Notes: a model not told the origin generated them from the sequence alone. A stretch of DNA of 64,000 nucleotides from Schistocerca nitens (GCF_023898315.1 NC_064622.1:167110178-167174177), one strand, 5' to 3'. Counted from the stretch's first letter, positions 1 to 11,130 are shown. A program made the numbers and translations.

Positions 1-100
1 ATAAACACGCAGTCCACGGGCGGAGAAAATCTCCAACCCGGCCGGGAACCGAACGCGGGCCCGCTACATGATAGCCAAACACGTTACACTTAGCTAATAA
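1..100 (-). mobile_element. tRNA-headed SINE fragment (partial)
   Basis: On the minus strand this stretch reads like the tRNA-derived head of a SINE: a degenerate B box lies in GGGAACCGAACGC (as seen on plus), followed by a purine-rich GAGAAAATCTCC segment. The same head occurs at about 29490-29570, where it is joined to a complete SINE body. The window edge or truncation removes the rest. It is not a functional tRNA because the cloverleaf cannot be completed. Confidence 0.5.
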
Positions 101-342
101 GGCGGACAGGCCTTTAGACATTTGCATTAAAGATGCGATTCAGGTGTTGACACTGTATTAAACTTTATACTACATCAATGTTTCACCATTAACTGAAATG
201 AAATATAGTATCATTTTCAACAATGAGTCATCGATCTTGAAACAGCGCAGGGAAATGTAGTAAAATGATTCTCGTATGTTAATATACGAGAGGTGTTCAA
301 TAAGTAATGCAACACTTTTTTTTCTCAATGCAAGTTTGTTTT

Positions 343-610
343 CAAAGTTCCTGGCAGATTAAAACTGTGTGCCGGACCGAGACTCGAATTCGGGACCTTT
401 GTCTTTTGCGGGCAAGTGCTCTGCCAACTGAGCTACCTAAGCACGACTGACGACCCGTTCTCACAGCTTCAATTCCGCCACTCCCTCGTTTCCTACCTAC
501 CAAATTTCACAGAAGCTCTTCTGCGAACCCAGAAGAAAGGATATTGCGGAGACATGGCATAGCCACAGCCTAGGGTTTTTTTTTTTTCCAGAATTCTGGC
601 AAGAACTCTA
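343..610 (-). mobile_element. tRNA-like SINE inserted in the mariner element
   Basis: The unit is bounded by a perfect 13-bp direct repeat, GCAAGTTTGTTTT, at 330-342 and 611-623, which is a target-site duplication. Inside, the minus strand carries tRNA-like boxes: CCAACTGAGCTACC (A box complement) and GACTCGAATTCGGGA (B box complement), resembling a tRNA-Lys head. The right end is a poly-T tract. This is a separate family from the GGGGACTGATGACC SINEs found elsewhere in the window. Confidence 0.75.
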
Positions 611-1077
611 GCAAGTTTGTTTTATTCAGGGTTCTAATAGACCACATTATTTCCCACCCTTTTGGCTACAAAACCCTATATTCAACAATCTTCATTCAGT
701 GCAACGGCCTTACGCCACCATACTAGGAGCGTCTGTGTGCCCGGGTGGTTGCACTGTACTAGTCGACGACGGAGACAACGTCTTGCTGCATCAGCACTGC
801 TTCCTGCGGAGTGCACACTTCATTGGGCCAAAAAGATGGAAGTTGGCAGGTGCGAGATCCGTGCTGTAGAATGGATGAAGAAGAACAGTCCAATGAAGTT
901 TTGTGTGCTTCTCTCGGGTATGTAGATTTGTGTGTGGCTTTGCTTTGTCATGGAGAAGGAGACGTTCGTTTGCATTTTTGTAGCGACGAACATGCTGACA
1001 TCGTTTCTTCAATTTCCTGAGGGCAGCACGACACATGTCAGAGTTGATCGCTGCACACTGAGGGAGGACATCAGCTA

Positions 1078-2484
1078 CACTACTGGTCATTAAAATTGCT
1101 ACACCACGAAGATGACGTGCTACAGACGCGAAATTTAACCGACAGGAAGAAGATGCTGTGATACGCAAATGATTAGCTTTTCAGAGCATTCACACAAGGT
1201 TGGCGCCGGTGGCGACACCTACAACGTGCTGACATGAGGAAAGTTTCCAACCGATTTCTCATACACAAACAGCAGTTGACCGGCGTTGCCTGGTGAAACG
1301 TTGCTGTGATGCTTCGTGTAAGGAGGAGAAATGCGTACCATCACGTTTTCGACTTTGATGAAGGTCGGATTGAAGCCTATCGCGATTGCGGTTTATCGTA
1401 TCGCGACATTGCTACTCGCGTTGGTCGAGATCCAATGACTGTTAGCAGAATATGGAATCGGTGGGTTCAGGAGGGTAATACGGAACGCCGTTCTGGATCC
1501 CAACGGCCTCGTATCACTAGCAGTCAAGATGACAGGCATCTTATTCCCATGGCTGTAACGGATCGTGAAGCCATGTCTCGATCCCTGAGTCAACAGATGG
1601 GGACGTTTGCAAGACAACAACCATCTGCACGAACAGTTCGACAACGTTTGCAGCAGCATGGACTATCAGCTCGGAGACCATGGCTGCGGTTACCCTTGAC
1701 GCTGCATCACAGACAGGAGCGCCTGAGATGGTGTACTCAACGACGAACCTGGGTGCACGAATGGCAAAAACGTCATATTTTCGGATGAATCCAGGTTCTG
1801 TTTACAGCATCATGAAGGTCGCATCCGTGTTTGGCGACATCGCGGTGAACGCACATTAGAAGCGTGTATTCGTCATTGCCATACTGGCGTATCACCCGGC
1901 GTGATGATATGGGGTGCCATTGGTTACACTCTGGGTCACCTCTTGTTCGCATTGACGTCGCTTTGAACAGTAGACGTTACATTTCAGATGTGTTACGACC
2001 CGTGGCTCTACCCTTCATTCGATCCCTGCGAAACCCTGCATTTCAGCTGGATAATGCACGACCGCATGTTGCAGGTCCTGTACGGGCCTTTCTGGATACA
2101 GAAAATGTTCGACTTCTGCCCTGGCCAGCACATTCTCCAGATCTCTCACCAATTGAAAACGTCTGGTCAATGGTGGCCGAGCAACTGGCTCGTCACAATA
2201 CGCCAGTCACTACTCTTGATGAACTGTGATATCGTGTTGAAGCTGCATGGGCAGCTGTACCTGTACACGCCATCCAAGCTCTGTTTGACTCAATGCCCAG
2301 GTGTATCAAGGCCATTATTACGGCCAGAGGTGGTTGTTCTGGGTACTGATTTCTCTGGATCTATGCACTAAAATTGCGTGAAAATGTAATCACATGTCAG
2401 TTCTAGTATAATATATTTGTCCAATGAATACCCGTTTATCATTTGCATTTCTTCTTGGAGTAGCAATTTTAATAGCCAGTAGTG
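1078..2484 (+). mobile_element. Tc1-like transposon nested in the mariner element
   Basis: Terminal inverted repeats of about 25 bp are visible: the left begins CACTACTGGTCATTAAAATT and the right, reverse complemented, matches it with about one change. TA dinucleotides flank it at 1076-1077 and 2485-2486. The reading frame of the surrounding mariner transposase continues on either side of the two TAs, showing the insertion directly. Length of about 1.4 kb is normal for the family. Confidence 0.88.
1306..2349 (+). pseudogene. Tc1-like transposase pseudogene
   Basis: The product would be a DDE transposase acting on its own inverted repeats. Visible parts in order: paired helix-turn-helix DNA-binding region (YRDIATRVGRDPMTVSRIW), first catalytic Asp in FSDESRFCL (about 1785-1810, after a frameshift), second Asp in QLDNARPH and Glu in SPIENVW. 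The spacing between the last two acidic residues is 34, as expected for DD34E. A frameshift near 1770 and a TGA at 2227-2229 break the frame; the natural end is the stop at 2347-2349. Confidence 0.85.
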
Positions 2485-3328
2485 TATAACAAACGTTTCA
2501 GAGTCCCAGAAGAGAGTCGTCGACTTCACCGGCTGAGATTGCGGCTTTGAAATGTTTTTTCGCAGGAGAGGTGATGTGGTGCCACCCCATGGACTGCCAT
2601 GTTTCCGGTTCGCAGTGATGAACCCGTGTTTCACCCGCCTGACGATGTTCGATAAAAATTATTGCAGTCAGCCTCATAACGCGCAAGTAGCTCCACACAG
2701 ATGGTCCATCATTGCTCTTTATGATCTTCTGTTAGGGGTTGAGGAACCTAGTGGGCACACACCTTTGCGTGCCCCAACTGGTGGATGAGTGTATCAGCAC
2801 TACCAATAGAGACATCTAGTTGTGCAGCGAGGTGATTGTGATCCGTCGATCACCTCGTATGAGAGTGTCCGCACGTTCCCATATTGCAAGAGTCACAGCT
2901 GCATGAGGCCGGCCGGCACACAGGGGATCGGACAGGTTTCCTTGATCTTGTTGCGATGGTGATAGACGCCTCGCCTAAAGACTCGCCGTGCTTTTCTTCA
3001 CTGCGATGTTCTGGTTTTCCTCCAAAAGAAACTCAGTAACGGCTTTCCGCTTCGAACGCACCTCCATTACAGGCGCTGTTTTGAAGGCTACAGCCACTCA
3101 TCGGAACTTCATCAAATGCCTGAAATGGGAATAATCCACTATGTCCCACAACAAATTCTGCGCTTTTCCACCGAAATAGGCCAAGAAAAATTTGGACGCC
3201 CCTCGTATTACTTTTATTAATACATTTTAAGACATTTACCTCTCTTGAGTTGCCATCAAAATTAAATAAAAGGAATATTTCAGTAATTAAAACTTCCGGG
3301 CTAAGAGGTTGTGGTCCAATAGTAGAAA

Positions 3329-3376
3329 TACGTTTCGTTGCCAGCTGCGGGCAACATCATCTGAGGTGAGTCTACG
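3329..3376 (-). ncRNA. Hammerhead-ribozyme-like motif, minus PLE copy (damaged)
   Basis: On the minus strand one sees CAGATGA, then a perfect 6-bp stem GTTGCC/GGCAAC around a 7-nt loop, then GAAAC. This resembles the CUGANGA-stem II-GAAA core of hammerhead ribozymes reported in PLEs. Position U4 is A, and 11 nt present in the other copy just after GAAACG, including the expected cleavage triplet, are missing. It is probably inactive. Confidence 0.4.
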
Positions 3377-3459
3377 ACTGGCTGCTAGCCCGTGGAGGTC
3401 CTGTTTATATAGAGCGCGTAGAGGGCGCCACCACTCGTCACGTGTTGTCAACAGTAAAA

Positions 3460-5216
3460 CTATCTCTGGCTGGCGTCATTACTCTCGATCGAAGGTAATC
3501 GATTGTCATATCTGTGGTACAAAGTCGATCGCCATATCTCATCTAACTTCAAGCCTTTTTCTTTCCTGTTAAAATTATTGTGGTGTTTAAAAATCTCTAC
3601 AGCCTCTCTATACATACGTGCATAATAATTCGATGTCTTAGCTAGCACGCTCGTCTCACTAAATTTTATTTCATGGTCACCCGTTTCAAAAACATGTTCC
3701 GCTACAGCCGATTTGTCCGTGTGTCCCAGCCGACAGTTCCTTTTGTGTTCAGTTAGGCGAGTATTGATACTTCTTTCTGTGGTTCCAATGTAAACCTTCC
3801 CACAACTACACGGAATTTTATACACACCAGGAGTTGCTAAAGGGTGTCGTGCATCTTTCGCCGATCTTAAGCATTCACTAATCTTCCTGGTGGGTCTGAA
3901 GATTGTTTCAACTCTGAACTTGACCAGCACTTTCCCGATACAGTCCGTAATATTGTGGATGAATGGAAGAAAAACTTTCCCCATCGATGATTGTTGTTGT
4001 TGCACGTTTTCGGACATTTTTCTTCTCGGATGGAGTGCTCGATCTATCTCCTTGCCAGCGTACCCATTTTTCTGGAAAGGGGTTCGCAAGTGGTTTAGTT
4101 CATCTTGCAAATAAGCTGGCTCACAGATTTTATTAGCCCTGTCCACCAGTGTCTTGATAATACCTCTCTTCTGCCTGGGATGATGGTTCGAATCCTTATG
4201 GAGATAACGATCGGTATGCGTATCTTTTCTGTAGACTTTGTGACCCACAGTCCCATCTGCTCGTTTAATTACTGAGACGTCCAAAAAATTAATCTGTCCA
4301 TTACTCTCTGTCTCCACAATGAATTGTATTTTTGAATTGATGCTATTCAAATGCTTCAAAAAACGGTTCATTTCTTCTTCACCGTGATTCCATATGACAA
4401 AAGTGTCGTCCACATACCGATACCACTTCAAAGGCATTTTTTCTGGCTGACTGCAGCGCTTGCTGTTCAAAAAATTCCATAAAAATATCAGAAACAGCTG
4501 GACTTAGAGGGCTACCCATTGCCACTCCATTAATTTGTTCATAGAATTCATTATTGTACTGAAAATAAGTCGTGGAAAGGCAATGTCTAAACAAAGCTAC
4601 TATATCAGTAGGAAATATGTCAGATATGCAAGCAAGAGCTTCGTTGACAGGAACCATGGTGAACAGAGACACCACATCAAAGCTGACAAGAATATCACTT
4701 GGGCTGACGGTAATCTCCTTCAATTTTTCGATGAAGTGCATAGAGTTTTTAATATGATGATCAGTTCTTCCAATAAACGGTTGTAACAAGGTGGCAAGAT
4801 GTCTAGCCAGCTCTTGAGTAGGGGATCCAATACCACTTACTATCGGTCTCAGTGGGACATTAGGTTTATGCACCTTAGGTAGCCCATATAATCTAGGAGG
4901 ATCAGTTTCCGTTTTGCAAAGATCTTTTTTATCCTCTGAAGGAATAGAAGACTTTTTTATTAATTGATTGGTAACTGTCAACACTTTCGTTGTAGGATCC
5001 TTTTTCAACTTTTTATAAGTGGTAAGATCCAAAAGGTCACTGATCTTCTTGTGGTAGTCTTCACTCTTCATCACCACGGTAGCATTTCCCTTGTCAGCAG
5101 AAAGTACAATAATACTCTTGACAGCATTAATCTCCGGTAATGCTTTCTTTTCTCCTTGAGACAGATTACTGCTAGGTGGCTTAGCTTTACGCAGTATCCT
5201 GGCTGTTTCCATCCTA
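3460..5216 (-). pseudogene. PLE reverse transcriptase / GIY-YIG endonuclease, copy 1
   Basis: Order of parts: an N-terminal region with LSADKGNATVV, reverse transcriptase motifs (RLYGLPKVHKP, ILVSFDVVSLFT with the motif A Asp, GVAMGSPLSP, then YVDDTFVIW with the catalytic YVDD), and a C-terminal GIY-YIG nuclease (GVYKIPCSCGKVYIG). This RT plus GIY-YIG layout defines Penelope-like retroelements. The frame breaks once between the GVAMGSPL block and YVDD (4379-4470 is readable in two frames). The true N-terminus is lost at the inversion junction near 5218. Apart from that frameshift the copy is well preserved. Confidence 0.88.
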
Positions 5217-5219
5217 ACT

Positions 5220-6076
5220 ATGGAGACAGAGAGTAATGGACAGATTAATTTTTTGGACGTCTCAGTAATTAAACGAGCAGATGGGACTCTGGTCCCAAAG
5301 TCTGCAGAAAAGATACGCATACCGATTGTTATCTCCATAAGGATTCGAACCATCATCCCAGGCAGAAGAGAGGTATTATCAAGACATTGGTGGACAGGGC
5401 TAATAAAATCTGTGAGCCAGCTTATTTGCAAGAGGAACTAAACCACTTGCGAACCGCTTTCCAGAAAAATGGGTACGCTGGCAAGGAGATAGATCGAGCA
5501 CTCCATCCGAGAAGAAAAATGTCCGAAAACGTGCAACAACAACAACCATCGATGGGGAAAGTTTTTCTTCCATTCATCCACAATATTACGGACCGTATCG
5601 GGAAAGTGCTGGCCAAGTTCAGAGTTGAAATAATCTTCAGAACCACCAAGAAGATTAGTGAATGCTTAAGATCGGCAAAAGATGCACGACACCCTTTAGC
5701 TACTCCTGGTGTGTATAAAATTCCGTGTAGTTGTGGGAAGGTTTACATTGGAACCACAAAAAGAAGTATCAATACTCGCCTAACTGAACACAAAAGGAAC
5801 TGTCGACTGGCACACACGGACAAATCGGCTGTAGCGGAACATGTTTTTGAAACGGGTGACCATGAAATAAAATTTAGTGAGACGAGCGTGCTAGCTAAGA
5901 CATCGAATTATTATGCACGTATGTATAGAGAGGCTGTAGAGATTTTTAAACACCACAATAATTTTAACAGGAAAGAAGAAGGCTTGAAGTTAGATGAGAT
6001 ATGGCGATCGACTTTGTACCAAAGATGTGACAATCGATTACCTTCGATCGAGAGTAATGACGCCAGCCAGAGATAG
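5220..6076 (+). pseudogene. PLE C-terminal fragment with GIY-YIG nuclease, copy 2
   Basis: This copy begins inside the coding region (METESNGQINFLDVSVIK matches residues of copy 1 just after YVDD) and ends with the same ESNDASQR terminus. A frameshift near 5390 separates the first part from the nuclease part, which retains GVYKIPCSCGKVYIG and the following Arg-rich helix. Copies 1 and 2 differ by scattered substitutions (for example ETIFRPTRK versus EIIFRTTKK), so they are not a single recent duplication of one molecule. Confidence 0.85.
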
Positions 6077-6164
6077 TTTTACTGTTGACAACACGTGACG
6101 AGTGATGGCGCCCTCTACGCGCTCTATATAAACAGGACCTCCACGGCCTAGCAGCCAGTCGTAG

Positions 6165-6214
6165 ACTCACCTCAGATGGTGTTGCCCGCAGCTGGCAACG
6201 AAACGTCAGGGAGA
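6165..6214 (+). ncRNA. Hammerhead-ribozyme-like motif, plus PLE copy
   Basis: The plus strand shows CTCACCT, CAGATGG, stem GTTGCC/GGCAAC, GAAAC, GTC and AGGGAG. CTC-A-CCT can pair with AGGGAG as stem I, and AC/GT can form the minimal stem III typical of PLE hammerheads. The core differs from CUGANGA at U4 and A9, so self-cleavage is doubtful in this copy. The placement, in the 3' noncoding part of the PLE, fits the known pattern. Confidence 0.45.
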
Positions 6215-6311
6215 AGTATTTCTACTATTGGACCACAACCTCTTAGCCCGGAAGTTTTAATTACTGAAGACGCCGGCCGTGAAAGCCTACACGCTATGAA
6301 AAGGAATATTT

Positions 6312-6649
6312 GTATTTGACGTATTGGTAACGCAGAATACTGGACCACTTTCAAAACAGACATAAAGGTTAGTTCACTGTCCAAGATACCACTCCAGGCG
6401 GGTGTAAAATGAATGTGCGCAAAGGAAAACAATGAACGCTAAAATGATGATTTGGCCCTGTCTGAGTACCCTTGAAGTAGATTTAGGATCTCTTCATTCT
6501 CTTTTTATATATAAATTACAATCTAAACATAAATGTAATATGAAGGCAACTAATACTACTAAATGATAAACGTTGTTGTTCAATGTATATTTATTATAGA
6601 TTAAAATCAACCCTTTAAGGACAATTGTCTATATTTCCTAACTAAAATT
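6312..6649. other. No recognisable feature
   Basis: AT-rich sequence between the PLE pair and a SINE fragment. I see no convincing reading frame, RNA or repeat boundary. Confidence 0.5.
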
Positions 6650-6780
6650 GAAAGGAACCATCCCGGCATTTGCCTGGATCGATTTAGGGAAATCACGGAA
6701 AACCTAAATCAGGATGGCAGGACGCGGGATTGAACCGTCGTCCTCCCGAATGCGAGTCCAGTGTCCAAACACTAGAAGAC
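6650..6780 (-). mobile_element. SINE B fragment
   Basis: Minus-strand match to the SINE at 19391-19620: the segments AACCATCCCGGCATTTGCC, CGGGATTGAACCG (B box complement) and the CTCCCGAATGCGAGTCC head are shared. The 3' hairpin and tail are missing, so it is truncated. Confidence 0.7.
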
Positions 6781-7344
6781 ATTACTTTCAAAGATGATCT
6801 GCGGTGGTGTGGAACCTCAGTGGAAATAAACTAACGTGATGACAGCTGTTTAGTTTTATAGCCCTAATAAGCCGAAGCAATTTGCTATATCACCGTATGT
6901 ACTGCGCCCAGTGCGTCGAACTAATGGCTCTCGTACTCCTCTGCGACGATGGAAGAACTCCAGCCACAAATAAACTCTTTCAAACACTAGAACGGCAGAA
7001 GGAATCCTCTGACTAGTATAATACCGTTTTCTCCTCTCTGTGTTCTACAGACGAGAAATATATTCATATATACGATGTACAACCTATCACATGATAAGTA
7101 ATTGTGTTCGTAGATCACGGCAAAGTATGTGGATGAGTGATTGTAAGGTGCGAAATTATAGCCACCTTACAACAGAACACTGGTAAGTCACCCCCTAAGG
7201 AGCGCTGTAGATGATCATAGCTGCACCGCTAATGCAACTTCAAACATTGAAGTGGAGTGTACATGACAAACGGTTGTGCGAATCCGTGCAGTAATGTAGG
7301 TAGATGTGACAGAATGACAGATGGGAGATGAGTTTTGACTTTCG
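6781..7344. other. No recognisable feature
   Basis: Nothing supported: no long frame, no inverted repeat of note and no family match that I can name. Confidence 0.45.
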
Positions 7345-7535
7345 TATAACATAATGTGTTCAAATGTGTGTGTATTTCTAAGGGACCAAACTGCTGAGAT
7401 CATCGGTCCCTAGACTTACACACTACTTAAACTAAAGTAACTTACGCTAAGAACAACACACAGACCTATGCCCGAGGGAGGACATGAACCTTGGGCGAGA
7501 AGCCGCGCAATCCGTGACATGGCGCCTCAAATAGC
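7345..7535 (-). mobile_element. SINE C copy
   Basis: Same family as 26071-26265: on the minus strand it contains the hairpin GGGACC...GGTCCC (complement at 7382-7410), the CACACTACTTAAAC block and a decayed tRNA-like head ending near ATGAACCTTGG. Ends are eroded and I could not find a target duplication. Confidence 0.65.
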
Positions 7536-7966
7536 GCAGCCGATAAAGGATTGTGTGTTCATAACACGAGGTTATGCCGTCAGTCTATCGAGCACGTTAT
7601 ACTGCACGTGAACAAGTCATCTACTTTACTCATTCACATAAGAAAATACACTTACAGACACACTAGAAATTCATATTTTTTTCTGGTGGCGATGTATCAG
7701 AATTAAATGAAACATAATTCTCTCTCCCCATCCTCCAATCCCAATTACGAACAATGTTTCCGGGAAGCTTCCTATTCCCAATTCGAAATCACCATACCCC
7801 ACTATCGGCTAGAAAACACCGTGATTCTAAAGCGATTCAGAATACCAGCAGCCTGTTCTATCACTAGGGACAGAGAATGAAAAATATTTAAAAAGCAGCT
7901 ACACGTATTTACGTTATCTTGAGTGTATTATTAAAGTCATTATACATTTATGAAGGAATACATCTA
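7536..7966. other. No recognisable feature
   Basis: Short unassigned gap between a SINE and a decayed Tc1 element. Nothing convincing is seen on either strand. Confidence 0.4.
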
Positions 7967-9081
7967 CACTAGGTGGTGAGGAGCATCCCGACACTCCTAT
8001 GTAATGTGGAATTGACCACTGGATGTCACGAGAGGCGGATCCGCCACTATAAAAGGAGAGGGGGAGTATAACGTTGTCAGTGGAGAAGCAGTAACAGGAG
8101 AATGAGTCAGTCAGTGATTTCCAACATGGTCTTCTCACTAGATGTCGCCTGAGTTACAAATCCATCATGGACGTCTCAGACCTTCTAAAGCGGTCCATGT
8201 CGACTGTTTGTCGGTATGGTTTTGAAATGGAAACGCGAAGGAACGACCACATCTAAACCGGTGCCAGGCAGAGCTCATGCACTGATGGACAGGGTTCGTC
8301 CATTGCGGAGGGTCGTTATAAAAATCGCCTGACATCAGCGGAAGCTCCAAAGTGCTACCAGCAGTTGAGGTAGAGAGTTAAAAAGAATAGATATGAAGAT
8401 CGAGCAGCTTCTCATAAGCCACACATTTCTGCACACTATGCTAAGCGACGCTTGAGGTAGTGCAAAGAGCTACGCCACTCGACTGTCGATGCCTGGAAAT
8501 GGTCGATTTGGAGTGATAAGCGACGCTATACCGCTGATGAACGACGCTGTACCCTGTGAGAACCCGATGCAAGGTTTGGGCTTGGCGAATGCCAGCAGAA
8601 CGCTACCTGCCGTCATGTGTAGCGACGTGGGGTTGTGTTTCGTGGTTAGGGTGTGATCACCTTATTGCAGTTACGAAAACGCTAAATGTGGAAGGATACG
8701 AACACATTTTACTGCATTCTGTGCTGCATACAGTTGAGAAACCGTTCGGCGACGATAATTGTTTGTACCGTATCGACTTGACTATGCAGCCCGTCACAAA
8801 GCAGCCTTTGTGCGCCAGTGATTTGCGGACAAAAACATTCCTGAAACGTACTGTCCTGAAAACAGACTTCCAACGTGATCCCAAGGGAAAACCTTTGGGG
8901 TGAATTAGAACATGGACTTCGCTCCCGGCCCCAGCATCACCATGTGAGGAAGAAGGGCTGTCATTCCTTCGCAGACACTGAGACACCTCACTGAAAGTGT
9001 TCCCACCAATGTTTAATTCGTCATAAAGGCGAAGAGCAAAGAGTGGACACGTCGCTTATTAGTGTTCACTAATAGATGTCC
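7967..9081 (+). pseudogene. Decayed Tc1-like transposon
   Basis: A heavily mutated Tc1-family element. Recognisable pieces run in order on the plus strand: a DNA-binding region with SVICRYGFEMETRRNDH-like codons (8150-8300), RMPAERYLPSCV (around 8590-8630, normally MPGERYLPSCV in the catalytic core), and the C-terminal half with intact spacing but lost DDE residues (8660-8930). The left end TACACTAGGTGGTGAGG at about 7973 is a poor terminal repeat. The right end stops at GTCCAGG (9081), where LINE sequence begins, so the right terminal repeat is cut off. Confidence 0.65.
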
Positions 9082-9082
9082 A

Positions 9083-9955
9083 GGTAGTATTGTAGGCCCT
9101 TTGCTGTTCCTTATCTATGTAAACGATTTGGGAGACAATCTGAGCGGCCGTCTTAGGTTGTTTGCAGATGACGCTGTCATTTATCTACCACTAAAGTCAT
9201 CAGAAGATCAAAACAAATTGCAAAACGATTTAGAAAAAATATCTGTATTGAGCAAAAATTGGCAATTTACCCTAAATAACGAAATGTGTGAGGTCATAAA
9301 CATGAATGCTAAAAGGAATCCGTTAAACTTCTGTTACATGATAAATCACTCAAATTTAAAGACCTTAAATTCAACTAAATATCTAGGAATTACAGTTACG
9401 AACAACTTCAATTGGAACGAACACACAGAAAATGTTGAGGGCTGAAAAAAGACTGCGTCTGATTGGCAGGACACTTAGAAAATGTAACAAATCTACTAAG
9501 GACACTGCCTACACTACGCTCGTCCGTCCTCTTTTAGAATACTGCTGCACGGTGTGGGATCCTTACCAGATGGGTTTGACGGAGTACATAGAAAAAGTTC
9601 TAAGGAGGGCAGCACGTTTTGTATTATCGCGAAATATGGGAAAGAGTGTCACTGAAACGTTACAGGGTTTATGGTGGACATCATTAAAACAAAGGCGTTT
9701 TTCGTTGCGACGGAATCTTCTCGCGAAATTCAAATCACCAGCTCTCTCCTCCGAATGCGAAAATACTTTGTTGACGCCGACCTACGTAGGGAGAAACGAT
9801 CACTATGACAAAAGAAGGGAAATCAGACCTCGTACGGAAAGGTATAGGTGTTCGTTCATTCCGCGCGCTATACGAGATTGGAATAATAGAGAATTGTGAA
9901 GGTGGTTCGATGACCCTCTGCCAGGTACTAAAATGTGATTTGCAGAGTATCTATG
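9083..9955 (+). pseudogene. Non-LTR retrotransposon fragment (RT C-terminal half)
   Basis: Begins at the [13 protein letters not shown] motif of a LINE reverse transcriptase, with LFADDAVIY as catalytic motif C, followed by the thumb region YTTLVRPLLEYCCTVWDP and the C-terminal IPRAIRDWNN. A frameshift near 9440 splits the frame; the stop is at 9897-9899. The 3' untranslated stretch CTCTGCCAGGTACTAAAATG to about 9955 matches the end of the LINE family seen at 49021-53150. It is 5'-truncated, the normal outcome of LINE insertion. Confidence 0.8.
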
Positions 9956-9959
9956 CTAT

Positions 9960-10725
9960 CAGTTTTTGCTAAGTTATTGAAAAGGCTGTGTATGTAAGGA
10001 TAATTGATCATTTTATATGACACGATTTGCTATCAACTGTACAGTTCGGCTTTAGAAGTCGTTCAACAACTGAAAATACTATATTCTCTTTTCTCTGTGA
10101 CGTAATGGATGGGTTAAAAAAACGTTTTGAACGTTAGGCATATTTTTTGATTTAACTAAGGCGTTTGATTGTGTTGATGACAAAATATTGCTGAAGAAGT
10201 TGGACCATTACGGAATTCGGGGTGTAACTCACAATTGCTTCATCTCTTACTTTAACAACAGACAGCAAAAGGTCATTATTTACAATGTTGAGAATGGCTG
10301 TGATGTGGGGTCTGAGAGAGGTACAATCAAGTGGGAGGGGGGCGGGGGGAGGAGTGAGTGCCCCAGGGATCAGTGTTGGGGCCACTTCTGTTCCTTATTT
10401 ACATAAATGACATGCACTCTAGTAATACGCGCAACTCTAAAATATTTCTGTTTGCTGATGACACTAGCTTGGTAACAAAGGACGTCGTGTGCAACATTGG
10501 CTCGGTTTCAAATAGTTCAGTTCATGACATAAGTTCATGACTTGCAGAAAATAAACTAACGCTAAATCACAGTAAAACTCAGTTTTTACGGTTTCTGACA
10601 CATTATTCAACAAAACTCGACGTTTTACTAACACAGAATGGGTATATGATTAGTGAAACTGAACAGATCAGATTTCTAGGTGTTCAGATAGATAGTAAGC
10701 TGACGTGGAAAGCCCTGGTGGTTGG
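9960..10725 (+). pseudogene. Second LINE RT fragment, degraded
   Basis: Pieces in order: a region readable as TVQFGFRSRSTTENTIF, FFDLTKAFDCVDDKILL (RT motif A, two Asp), [30 protein letters not shown] (motif C) and IRFLGVQIDSKLTW. Frameshifts and stops lie between them. An insertion of G-rich sequence occurs at 10330-10350. It differs in sequence from the fragment just upstream, so this is a separate LINE, probably of the same broad CR1/Jockey-like group. Confidence 0.75.
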
Positions 10726-11009
10726 TATTTCCTATTAAGTAGTAACGTTTTGAACTGTACTTACAGGTTGCGTAGACAATTTCCTACATATTACGCTCCT
10801 GTTGCATTTTTGGTGTTGTTCTTCTTCTTATGAACGCCAATTTGCGGTTTTTTTCCCCATTCCACAACACTATGCACTGAACGATTGTTTTAAAGCAATG
10901 TTTTGGTTTCTGTTGCCGACTGTCAAATGTTTTTGCCAAAGATCGAATGTTATTGCCAAACTTATGAGTGCAACTATTGAAGTATCTGTGGTCTGTTCGT
11001 GTATGCATT

Positions 11010-11130
11010 TGTGTATGTGTGTGTGTGTGTGTGTTTTTTTTGTGTGATATATATTTTTTGTGCTGTGTGTGTGTGTGTGTGTGTATTTTGGTGTTTATAT
11101 ATTGGTGAGTGTGTGTGTGTCTCCAGATGA
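11010..11130. repeat. TG-rich microsatellite
   Basis: Interrupted (TG)n runs in the 3' noncoding part of the PLE. Reading frames through this stretch are composition artefacts. Confidence 0.8.

Larger units (their letters stand above)
700..3067 (-). pseudogene. mariner-type transposase, interrupted pseudogene
   Basis: The N-terminal half lies at about 3067-2490: the start reads MEVRSKRKAVTEFLLEEN, then a helix-turn-helix region (LDVSIGSADTLIHQLG-like) and the catalytic-core passage ANRKHGSPWGGTTSPLL. The C-terminal half resumes beyond the Tc1 insertion at about 1070-790, with LLLHDKAKPHTN (second catalytic Asp region) and STDLAPANFHLFGP (third, normally SPDLAPSDYHLFG). Stop codons and frameshifts occur throughout, and the third-Asp motif has changed to N. 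It is dead and cannot make transposase. Confidence 0.75.
285..3207 (-). mobile_element. mariner-like transposon with nested insertions
   Basis: The ends share an imperfect inverted repeat: the left end reads TACGAGAGGTGTTCAA and the right end, reverse complemented, reads TACGAGGGGCGTCCAA, each with a TA target dinucleotide (285-286 and 3206-3207). Between them lies a decayed mariner-type transposase on the minus strand. Removing the SINE at 343-610 and the Tc1-like element at 1078-2484 leaves roughly 1.2-1.3 kb, the usual size of a mariner. The nested order shows this is the oldest insertion here. Confidence 0.75.
3281..6298. mobile_element. Inverted (5'-to-5') pair of Penelope-like elements
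   Basis: A minus-strand PLE copy (3281-5218) and a plus-strand copy (5219-6298) meet at their truncated 5' ends. The whole pair is bounded by a perfect 13-bp direct repeat, AAAAGGAATATTT, at 3268-3280 and 6299-6311. One target duplication around both copies implies they entered as a single event. Inverted and partial copies are well known for Penelope elements, but the shared duplication is unusually clear here. The right copy has about 30 bp more at its 3' end than the left. Confidence 0.85.
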
